A stretch of DNA of 6,126 nt from GCA-2717185 sp047517345 (GTDB lineage: Bacteria; Pseudomonadota; Alphaproteobacteria; UBA8366; GCA-2717185): NCBI GenBank assembly GCA_047517345.1, contig JAKZTB010000186.1, positions 1 to 6,126 of the forward strand, in the 5' to 3' direction. The position numbers were made by a program, and so were the translations under genes. The first letter of the stretch is position 1. The number at the start of each line of letters is the position of its first letter. This document shows positions 1-5,959 of this stretch, in pieces. Below the pieces are notes generated by a model, which saw only the letters and a list, made by a program, of their open reading frames with translations, had not been told where the DNA came from and ran no database searches.

Positions 1-6
1 GTGCCA

Positions 7-24
7 GAAAACGCCGCTCGGCGG
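7..24 (-). terminator. Possible weak intrinsic terminator for a minus-strand gene
   Basis: Read on the minus strand, the arms CGCCG and CGGCG (positions 12-23, short loop) form a small GC hairpin followed at once by TTTTCT. It lies only a few bases past an in-frame minus-strand stop (TGA, plus-strand 27-29), where an intrinsic terminator would be expected. The stem is short, the loop is tight and the T-run is only four bases, so chance is quite possible in GC-rich DNA. Confidence 0.28.
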
Positions 25-26
25 AG

Positions 27-104
27 TCAGGCGGCTCTCATGACGTCGTCAAGCCAAGCTTGGAAACGACCCAAATCACCTTCAGCAGGTGCGCGCTCCC
101 TCAT
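27..104 (-). pseudogene. Possible 3' remnant of a minus-strand gene (25 codons)
   Basis: The minus strand has a 25-codon reading frame from an ATG (plus-strand 102-104) to TGA (27-29). Its C-terminal residues, GRFQAWLDDVMRAA, look like the amphipathic end of a real protein rather than a random translation. The frame is closed by a stop shortly upstream of the ATG, and no good ribosome-binding site is seen. It is therefore better read as the leftover 3' end of a deleted or frameshifted gene than as an intact small gene. A terminator-like hairpin just beyond the stop supports a former gene end. The family is not recognised. A chance open frame is the main alternative, since the fragment is too short for certainty. 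Confidence 0.22.
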
Positions 105-232
105 CTCGCACCTTCAGCCCGGACAAAAAATTGTTCCTGCTATGCAGGCGGCGCGGTTGGACAGACCCAAAGTGCCGCGGCTATGTTCCGGCGCAAGGAC
201 ACGTCCATCCTCCTTTTTCCAAAGAAGAGTTC

Positions 233-2422
233 ATGACCGGTTCCGCAGCATTGCAAATATTCGAGCGATTCGCCTTGGAAGCACGAAAAACGGGACGTCT
301 GGTACTGGCCGAACCGGACGGCAAGGCGTTGCTGGCGGCTTCGGGAATTTCGGTCCCGCGCGGCGTTTTCGTCACGGCCCTGGAAAGCGTCGAGCGGGAA
401 TGCGCGGATCTTGGTTTTCCGGTTGCCGTGAAAGGGGTCTCGCCGACGCTCGTGCACAAGAGCGACGCCGGCGCGGTCCGGCTCGGTTTGCGCGATGCCG
501 CCGCGGTCAAGGCTGCGTGCGCGGAAATCGCCGCGTCGGTCGGAAATCTGGACGGTTTTCTCGTCGAGGAGATGGCGCCGGCCGGTCATGAGGTCATCGT
601 CGGCGGCGTGATCGACCCGCAATTCGGGCCGGCCGTGATGGTCGGCCTCGGCGGCGTTTTCGTCGAGGTGTTCGCCGACGTGGCCTTTCGCATCTGCCCC
701 ATCGACCGGGCCGAGGCGGTGGACATGATCGACGCGCTGCGCGCCGCACCCTTGCTGGATGGCGCCCGTGGCGGGCGCGTCGCATCGCGCGAGGCGATCG
801 TCGACGTGCTTCTCGAAATCGGCGGTCCGGAGGGGCTCCTGTACCGGCATCGCGACGACATCGCCGAGCTGGACATAAACCCGTTGATCGTCTCCGAAGA
901 CGGCGCGGTCGCCGTCGATGCGAGGATCGTCCTGCGTGAAACATCGTGCGAGCCTGAATCGCAAGCAGACACGGACATCGACATTCGCGATCTTTTCCAA
1001 CCCCTGTTCGCGCCGCGCAATATCGCGGTGATCGGCGCGTCGGCAACGCGGCGGACGCGCTCGAACACGGTCATGGATCAAATTCTGCGCTACGGTTTCG
1101 ACCGCTCGAAACTGTATCCCATCCATCCCACGGCACGGGAAATCGACGGATTGCCGGCCTACGCGTCGTTGCAGGATACGCCGGAACCGGTCGACTACGC
1201 CTATGTCGCGATACCCGCGTCAGGCGTTCCGGACTTGATTGCCGGCGCGAGGGGCCGCTTGCGCATCGCCCATGTGACGTCGAGCGGCTTCGCCGAGTTT
1301 GGACAACCTGATCTGCAAGACGCGCTGGTCGCTGCGGCGCGCGAGGCCGGCGTGCGCGTCATCGGGCCGAATTGCAATGGCGGTCATTCGCCGCGCGGCA
1401 AGCTGACCTTCTGCTACGACGGCCTGCCCGACGAGGGATCCGTCGGCATCATCCTGCAAAGCGGCGGTCTGGGCATCGATACGATCCGGCGCGGCAACAA
1501 TCGCGGTTTGCGGTTCAGCGGCGTGATCACGGTGGGGAACTGCGCGGACGTCGGGGTTTCAGACCTGCTGGAATTCTATTTGGCCGATCCGGCGACAGAG
1601 GTCGTTGGGATGTATCTCGAAGGCGGCGATCGGCGTCTGTTCGAGCTGCTGCGGTCCCGCGACCCGGTCAAACCTGTCGTCATTCTGAAGGGTGGGCGCA
1701 GCGCGCGGGGCGGCGCTGCCGCGGTTTCGCATACGGGAACGCTCGCCGGCGAAGACCGGATGTGGGATGCGCTGTGCCGGCAAACCGGCGCTGTGCTCGC
1801 GACCTCGCTGGACGATTTCATCGACAAGCTGCTGGTGCTGCAATGCGTGACGCCGAACGCCGACCGTGCCACCGAACGGGCGATGTTGCTGGGCAACGGC
1901 GGCGGCACCAGCGTGCTCGGCGTGGACGCGTTCGCGCGCGTCGGCATCGATGTCGCCCCCTTTTCCGCGGAAACCATAGAGGTACTGAAAGACATGGGTC
2001 TCGACGCCGGTTCGGCGTTTGGCAACCCGGTCGATCTGCCGCAGCCGGTGCTCGTCGCGCGCGAGGGCCGCGATGCGGAGCGGATTTTTCAGACCGCTCT
2101 GGAGCGCGAGGACCCGCAGACCATCGTGCTTCACATCAACCTGGCTGTCGTGATGAGCCTTGCGCATGGCGCGGAGGATGCGTTGACCCATCTTCTCGAC
2201 GCCATGGTCCGCGTTAAGGACGCCTATCCGGGTCGGGCCCATTTCATCCTGGTCCTGCGCTCCGACGGGAATGTGGTTTACGAAGAAACGAGGGTACGCT
2301 ATCGCGCACTGGCATTGGCGCAAGGTATACCGACATACGACGAGATACCGGCTGTGGCCAATGCCGTTTCCGCAGTCGCCCAGCATGAGCGTTATCTAAT
2401 CCAAGCTAAGGCCCGCGTGTAA
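233..2422 (+). CDS. Acyl-CoA synthetase, ADP/NDP-forming, single chain (acetate--CoA ligase family)
   Basis: This 729-residue protein is predicted to be a cytoplasmic enzyme that makes an acyl-CoA from a carboxylic acid, CoA and ATP, releasing ADP and phosphate through phospho-histidine intermediates. Residues about 20-235 form an ATP-grasp domain with the motif VHKSDAGAV, where His75 matches the second phospho-histidine of the family. Residues about 255-355 form a Rossmann CoA-binding domain (NIAVIGAS at 263-270, SGFAE at 351-355). Residues about 375-530 form the succinyl-CoA-ligase-like part (QSGGLG at 409-414, TVGNCADV at 433-440, SHTGTLAG at 499-506). His500 in SHTG is the expected catalytic phospho-histidine. 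Both halves are present, so the chain looks complete. The domain order is ATP-grasp first. The start at 233 is preferred because AAGAAGAG lies 3 bases upstream and the domain begins soon after; a GTG at 89 would add 48 low-complexity, non-homologous-looking residues with no ribosome-binding site. The usual GPNC(L/M)G motif reads GPNCNGG here. The acyl substrate is unknown. Confidence 0.93.
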   Translation: MTGSAALQIFERFALEARKTGRLVLAEPDGKALLAASGISVPRGVFVTALESVERECADLGFPVAVKGVSPTLVHKSDAGAVRLGLRDAAAVKAACAEIAASVGNLDGFLVEEMAPAGHEVIVGGVIDPQFGPAVMVGLGGVFVEVFADVAFRICPIDRAEAVDMIDALRAAPLLDGARGGRVASREAIVDVLLEIGGPEGLLYRHRDDIAELDINPLIVSEDGAVAVDARIVLRETSCEPESQADTDIDIRDLFQPLFAPRNIAVIGASATRRTRSNTVMDQILRYGFDRSKLYPIHPTAREIDGLPAYASLQDTPEPVDYAYVAIPASGVPDLIAGARGRLRIAHVTSSGFAEFGQPDLQDALVAAAREAGVRVIGPNCNGGHSPRGKLTFCYDGLPDEGSVGIILQSGGLGIDTIRRGNNRGLRFSGVITVGNCADVGVSDLLEFYLADPATEVVGMYLEGGDRRLFELLRSRDPVKPVVILKGGRSARGGAAAVSHTGTLAGEDRMWDALCRQTGAVLATSLDDFIDKLLVLQCVTPNADRATERAMLLGNGGGTSVLGVDAFARVGIDVAPFSAETIEVLKDMGLDAGSAFGNPVDLPQPVLVAREGRDAERIFQTALEREDPQTIVLHINLAVVMSLAHGAEDALTHLLDAMVRVKDAYPGRAHFILVLRSDGNVVYEETRVRYRALALAQGIPTYDEIPAVANAVSAVAQHERYLIQAKARV

Positions 2423-2427
2423 TTCGA

Positions 2428-3261
2428 CTATTCGCTGCGCGGCCATACCAGCGGATAGTGCGGCGGTGAAAGTGGCTCCCCATCGGCGAAGTTGTCGTTG
2501 CGGAGGTGCGCGTTCGGGCCGGGCCGCGTGTCGTAGACCACATCGCCGCCGGTATACCGCACCGTATAGCCGCGTCTGCGGACGTCGTCCCGAAGATTGC
2601 CGCCGGCGCCATGCACTGTCAGGGCGTGGAAGACGTACACGTCGCCTGGCTCAAGCTCCCAAGCGAGAATGTCGTAATCGCCGCGCGCCGCGTCGATAAC
2701 TGGAATTTCGACATAGTCCGGGTTGCGCTCGTAATCGTCATGCGAGGCGGTGTCGCCGAGCCTTTCGGGCTGAAACCATTTGTCCCAATTATGGGAACCG
2801 CGGATGAATTCCATCGCGCCGCTGTCGTTGGTCACGGGATCGGGTGAAAGCCAGAGCGATAGCACCTGCCAGCCCCTGATCGGCCAATAGGGTTGGTCGT
2901 TATGCCACCGGGTCGGATTGGCGGTGCCCGGCTCCTTCACGAACAGCTGGTCGTAGAGCAGATTTACCGTTTCGCTTTGCAAAAGCTGCGCGGCAAGCGC
3001 CGGCAGCGGTGAGTTCAAACAGAAGTCGCGGAAATCCGGGTCGTGCTCCCAAAGCCGCAGATTGCCGTGGAAGTGGCCGCTGCCGTCCTCCGCGGGATAG
3101 GCATGAACGAACGGTCCGGGCGCGGCGATGTCGCGATCGATCGCCGCAGCGATCTTTTCCAGCCATTCCGGTGAGATAACACCGCGCAAAACCGTGGCAC
3201 CGTCCTCTTCGAAGGCGCGGATTTGTGCCTTACTGACGGTTGGGGGCAGTTCGTTGCTCAT
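2428..3261 (-). CDS. Phytanoyl-CoA dioxygenase (PhyH) family Fe(II)/2-oxoglutarate oxygenase
   Basis: A 277-residue non-haem iron oxygenase, expected to couple 2-oxoglutarate decarboxylation to hydroxylation of a small organic substrate in the cytoplasm. The iron-binding triad is visible: His120 and Asp122 in WHNDQPYWP, and His217 in LTVHGAGGN. Arg228 lies 11 residues after the distal His, the spacing of the 2-oxoglutarate-binding Arg in human PhyH. The N-terminal QIRAFEEDGATVLRG (13-27) is the usual family opening, and SGAMEFIRGSHNWDKW (147-162) is the usual pre-helix motif. The length is normal. The start at 3261 is chosen over an in-frame ATG 36 bases upstream because it has AGGG nine bases ahead and gives a sensible N-terminus; the extra 12 residues are Cys/Ser-rich and unconvincing. 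The gene runs convergent to the acyl-CoA synthetase, with 5 bp between stops, and divergent from the GGT-family gene. The family covers many substrates, and nothing here identifies this one. Confidence 0.9.
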   Translation of the reverse strand: MSNELPPTVSKAQIRAFEEDGATVLRGVISPEWLEKIAAAIDRDIAAPGPFVHAYPAEDGSGHFHGNLRLWEHDPDFRDFCLNSPLPALAAQLLQSETVNLLYDQLFVKEPGTANPTRWHNDQPYWPIRGWQVLSLWLSPDPVTNDSGAMEFIRGSHNWDKWFQPERLGDTASHDDYERNPDYVEIPVIDAARGDYDILAWELEPGDVYVFHALTVHGAGGNLRDDVRRRGYTVRYTGGDVVYDTRPGPNAHLRNDNFADGEPLSPPHYPLVWPRSE

Positions 3262-3287
3262 AATAAGAACCCTACAGCTAGCGCTGC

Positions 3288-3293
3288 ATTGTA
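3288..3293 (-). promoter_or_regulatory. Candidate -10 element of the PhyH-family gene
   Basis: Read on the minus strand this is TACAAT, a good match to the bacterial -10 consensus, 26 bases ahead of the chosen ATG. The only -35-like hexamer nearby, TTGGCA, is 20 bases away, which is too far for a standard promoter. An interrupted dyad (CAGC, TAGC spacer, GCTG; 3275-3286) lies just downstream, about where transcription would begin, and could be an operator. All of this rests on short motifs only. Confidence 0.22.
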
Positions 3294-3429
3294 ACATCTC
3301 CGGTTCAGCAATTTGCCAACAGGCTAATATAGATCACGCGAAGTCCCAGACTGGCGCGGCTCTCCTTATCCTTCTATAAACGCGGTCCTCACAATCAACA
3401 GTCGCCGGCAACGCACCGAAAGGTACCTC

Positions 3430-5025
3430 ATGCGCAATCTCGAACTTCCCGGCCGCTCGCCTGTGCACGCCACAAACGGCATGGCGGCGACGTCGCACCC
3501 GCTGTCGACGACGACCGCGATCAAGGTGCTGCAAGACGGCGGCAATGCCATGGATGCGGCGGTCGCGGCCTGTGCGGTGCAATGCGTGGTCGAGCCGGGC
3601 TCTACGGGGATCGGCGGCGATTGTTTCATGCTGTTCGCGCCAGGGCGCGGCGGCGATGTCGTCGCTTTCAACGGGTCCGGCCGCGCGCCGGCGGCGGCCG
3701 CTGTCGAGTGGTATCAGGAGAACGGGTACGACGCGATCGAGCGCTACACGCCGCATTCGGTCACGGTGCCGGGGGCGATCGACGCCTGGTCGACCTTGCT
3801 CAAAGATTACGGCACGATGGGCCTCGACCGGGTGCTGCAGCCGGCGATCACCTTCGCGCGCGAAGGCTATCCGATCCACAGCCGCGTTGCGGTCGATTGG
3901 GAGAGCGCGGCGGAAGCGACGCTGCGCCACAATCCAAATGCGAAACGGGTCCTGTTGCCCGGCGGCCGCCCGCCGAAGGTCGGCACCATGCACCGTCAGC
4001 CGCAGCTGGCCGACACGATGGAATTAATCGCCGAGAAGGGCCGCGACGGTTTCTATTTTGGCAAGGTAGCGGAGGATATCGTCGGGCATCTGCAAGAACT
4101 GGGCGGCCTTCACACGCTGGAGGACTTCGCCGAAGCGAAGGGCGAGTACGTGACGCCGGTCCACACCGCGTATCGCGGCTACGATGTCTACGAATGTCCA
4201 CCGAACGGGCAGGGGATCATCGCACTGGAGATGCTCAATATCTTGTCGGGTTACGATTTCTCCGGCATGGACCCGCTGTCGGCGGAACGCCTGCACCTGC
4301 TGGTCGAGGCGACCCGGCTGGCCTATCGCGACCGCGACGATGCCGTGGCCGACCCGGCGCAGGCGCAGGTGCCGATCGACTGGATGCTGTCGGCCGAACG
4401 CGCGGACGAACTGCGCGGGTGCATCGTGGCCGACCGCGCCATGGTCCCGCCACCGCCGACCGACATGCCGCTGCACGCCGACACGGTCTATCTTTGCGTC
4501 GTCGACAAGGACCGCAACGCGGTCAGCTTCATCAACTCGGTATTCAGCGGTTACGGCAGCGGCATCATGAGCCCGGAAACTGGCGTATTGTTGCACAATC
4601 GCGGCAGCGGCTTCGTGGTCCAGCCGGGCCATCCGAACTGCATCGCGCCGCGCAAGCGACCGCTGCACACGATCATTCCCGGCATGCTGGCAAGGGACGG
4701 CAAGGCGGTGATGCCGTTCGGCGTCATGGGCGGACACTACCAGTGCGTCGGGCACAACCATTTCCTCGGCAACTTCATCGATTTCGGCCTCGACGTACAG
4801 GAGGCCATCGACCTCGCCCGCATCTTCGCCCCGCCGGGCGGCGACGTGGAGGCCGAGGCCGGCGTGCCCGAGGAGACCGTGGAGAAGCTGCGAGCGCTCG
4901 GCCACAAGGTGAAGGCGCCCGAGAAGCCGATCGGCGGTGGCCAGGCGATCCTGATCGACTGGGAAACCGGCGTGCTGACCGGCGGCTCCGACCCCCGCAA
5001 GGACGGCTGTGCGCTGGGGTATTGA
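3430..5025 (+). CDS. Gamma-glutamyltransferase-family Ntn hydrolase, probably not a true GGT
   Basis: A 531-residue protein of the GGT fold, which self-cleaves to expose an N-terminal Thr nucleophile and hydrolyses or transfers amide-linked groups. The predicted cut is before Thr352 (HADTVYLCVVDKDRNAV), giving subunits of about 351 and 180 residues. The oxyanion glycines are at 434-435 (GVMGGHYQ), and the chain ends SDPRKDGCALGY like family members. Aligned by eye without gaps to remembered E. coli GGT residues 391-417, Ser370 replaces Thr409, keeping the hydroxyl, but Asn411 becomes Phe372. Further on, Gln430 and Asp433 become Arg391 and Gly394 (HNRGSGF), and the Ser462-Ser463 pair becomes His413-Thr414. 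The lid loop is about 10 residues shorter. There is no signal peptide, unlike periplasmic GGT, so the enzyme is likely cytoplasmic. The start at 3430 has GAAAGG six bases upstream. Relatives include cephalosporin-acylase-like and oxamate-amidohydrolase-like enzymes. The substrate is unknown; an amide or lactam is a reasonable guess given the oxoprolinase-type gene downstream. Confidence 0.9.
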   Translation: MRNLELPGRSPVHATNGMAATSHPLSTTTAIKVLQDGGNAMDAAVAACAVQCVVEPGSTGIGGDCFMLFAPGRGGDVVAFNGSGRAPAAAAVEWYQENGYDAIERYTPHSVTVPGAIDAWSTLLKDYGTMGLDRVLQPAITFAREGYPIHSRVAVDWESAAEATLRHNPNAKRVLLPGGRPPKVGTMHRQPQLADTMELIAEKGRDGFYFGKVAEDIVGHLQELGGLHTLEDFAEAKGEYVTPVHTAYRGYDVYECPPNGQGIIALEMLNILSGYDFSGMDPLSAERLHLLVEATRLAYRDRDDAVADPAQAQVPIDWMLSAERADELRGCIVADRAMVPPPPTDMPLHADTVYLCVVDKDRNAVSFINSVFSGYGSGIMSPETGVLLHNRGSGFVVQPGHPNCIAPRKRPLHTIIPGMLARDGKAVMPFGVMGGHYQCVGHNHFLGNFIDFGLDVQEAIDLARIFAPPGGDVEAEAGVPEETVEKLRALGHKVKAPEKPIGGGQAILIDWETGVLTGGSDPRKDGCALGY

Positions 5026-5029
5026 TTTT

Positions 5030-5053
5030 ATCGGACAAATATGTCCGATTTTT
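5030..5053 (+). terminator. Palindrome with T-run after the GGT-family gene: terminator, possibly a hicAB operator
   Basis: The arms ATCGGACA (5030-5037) and TGTCCGAT (5042-5049) pair perfectly over 8 bp around the loop AATA, followed by TTTTT (5049-5053). It begins 5 bases after the GGT-family stop codon, which fits an intrinsic terminator on the plus strand. The minus strand has no matching T-run. The stem has only four G-C pairs, so termination may be modest. The same symmetry and AT-rich centre would also suit a dimeric repressor site, and it lies about 40 bases ahead of the hicA start, where HicB could bind. Confidence 0.55.
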
Positions 5054-5089
5054 GTTGATGTTCCAGCGCAGATCATGCAGGTTGTTTGG

Positions 5090-5305
5090 GTGATCGGACG
5101 GGAATTCATAAGTGCGGTTCGGAGGCTTGGACGCAACAACGGCGTTGCCGTGAAGCTGGAGACGAAGCACGGTAAAGGAAGTCATGCGACGCTCTATTAC
5201 GGCTCTCGGAAAACCACCGTCAAAGATCGCAGAAAGCGCATTGGTATTGGTTTGCTGAGCGCCATGCTTGACCAACTAGGGCTGACGCGAAACGACCTCA
5301 AATGA
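5090..5305 (+). CDS. hicA: HicA-family toxin (mRNA interferase)
   Basis: A 71-residue protein of the HicA family, small double-stranded-RNA-binding-fold ribonucleases that cleave mRNA and are neutralised by HicB. It opens IGREFISAVRRLG, the standard N-terminal helix. The GKGSH motif (28-32) supplies the catalytic His32. TTV (42-44) and the ending LDQLGLTRNDL (60-70) match the family C-terminus. The GTG at 5090 is chosen because AGG lies eight bases upstream and the family N-terminus starts here. An ATG at 5075 is the alternative and would add five residues. Longer starts would overlap the GGT-family gene and the palindrome. There is a 6-residue insertion-like stretch before KLETKHGKG compared with the shortest HicA proteins. 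GC content is visibly lower than in the flanking enzyme genes, which hints at separate acquisition. The hicB stop-to-start gap is 21 bases, so the two genes are co-transcribed. Confidence 0.85.
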   Translation: MIGREFISAVRRLGRNNGVAVKLETKHGKGSHATLYYGSRKTTVKDRRKRIGIGLLSAMLDQLGLTRNDLK

Positions 5306-5326
5306 CGCGAACTGATTGAGGGAAAC

Positions 5327-5872
5327 ATGCATCAGACGACATTGGCTTGGCCTTGCCGACTCGAACCCGACGCGGACGGGCGCTTGATCGTCCGCTTTAC
5401 CGACATTCCGGAAGCCTTGACCGATGGCGCGAATGAAGCGGAGGCGCGGGCCGAGGCCGCCGACGCGCTTGCCGAAGCAATCGCCGGGCGGCTCGCCGAT
5501 GATGAACCGATTCCGAGGCCGAGCGGTGTTCGTCGAAATGAGTTTTTGATCCCGCTTGATGCCTTGCTCGCCTACAAGGTGGCGCTTGCCGAAGCCATGC
5601 GCGCCATGAAAATGACCAAGGTCATGCTCGCTGAGAAAATGGGTGTCGACGAAAAGGAAGTTCGCCGTTTGCTTGACCCGGCCTATAGGGGTTCACGCCT
5701 GCCGCGTCTTGTCGAGGCGTTGGCCGCATGCGGCGTACAGGCCTCGGCGACTGTGATTGATACGGCGAAACGTTCGCGGCTGTTTCGCGCGGGGAACGAT
5801 CCTCTTTCACGGAGGAACGGAAAGACCGACCCACAGCCCGCGACCCGGATCAAGCGGAAGAAGTCGGCCTGA
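5327..5872 (+). CDS. hicB: HicB-family antitoxin with C-terminal helix-turn-helix
   Basis: A 181-residue partner of the upstream HicA toxin. Residues about 5-65 form the degraded RNase-H-like HicB domain that covers the toxin: WPCRLEPDADGRLIVRFTDI is the first strand pair, followed by an Ala/Glu-rich helix (38-58). Residues about 83-137 carry an Xre-like helix-turn-helix (MKMTKVMLAEKMGVDEKEV, then a recognition and trailing helix), which should bind the operon's own promoter and repress it. Residues 148-181 form a basic, probably disordered tail rich in Arg and Lys (RIKRKKS at the end), which makes this protein somewhat longer than the commonest HicB. It could touch DNA or be inert. The ATG at 5327 has GAGGGA close upstream, with a short 3-base spacer. 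Gene order (toxin first) and spacing are typical of hicAB. The palindrome at 5030-5049 is a candidate binding site. Confidence 0.85.
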   Translation: MHQTTLAWPCRLEPDADGRLIVRFTDIPEALTDGANEAEARAEAADALAEAIAGRLADDEPIPRPSGVRRNEFLIPLDALLAYKVALAEAMRAMKMTKVMLAEKMGVDEKEVRRLLDPAYRGSRLPRLVEALAACGVQASATVIDTAKRSRLFRAGNDPLSRRNGKTDPQPATRIKRKKSA

Positions 5873-5959
5873 CGTCGCCCCTTGCAGAGATTGAATTCGC
5901 TGGATTTGCCGTCACCGTTTGATGGCTCCGGCGGTGAATTCGAGAAAGGAGCAGCGCAG

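Noticed and set aside
157..187. TTGGAC and TATGTT as a promoter for the acyl-CoA synthetase
   Set aside because: The spacer is 19 bases and both hexamers are imperfect; in this base composition such a pair is expected by chance.
140..213. Minus-strand AAGGAGG followed by a 22-codon frame starting MDVSLRR
   Set aside because: The strong SD-like string abuts the ATG with no proper spacing, the peptide is short and featureless, and it lies in the leader of a confident plus-strand gene.
5009..5089. A longer HicA starting inside the GGT-family gene
   Set aside because: The extra residues are translated from the GGT tail and the palindrome and do not resemble HicA; the family N-terminus begins at the GTG at 5090.
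3582..5093. Long alternative reading frames over the GGT-family gene and the acyl-CoA synthetase on both strands
   Set aside because: They are Arg/Ala/Gly-rich shadow translations of GC-rich genes with no recognisable domains; the chosen frames carry complete family motifs.
5893..5941. Two GAATTC sites and TCACC/GGTGA arms between hicB and the hydantoinase gene, as a hairpin or insertion scar
   Set aside because: The arms pair over only 5 bases with a large asymmetric interior loop, there is no T-run, and a 6-bp palindromic repeat is too short to count as a target duplication.
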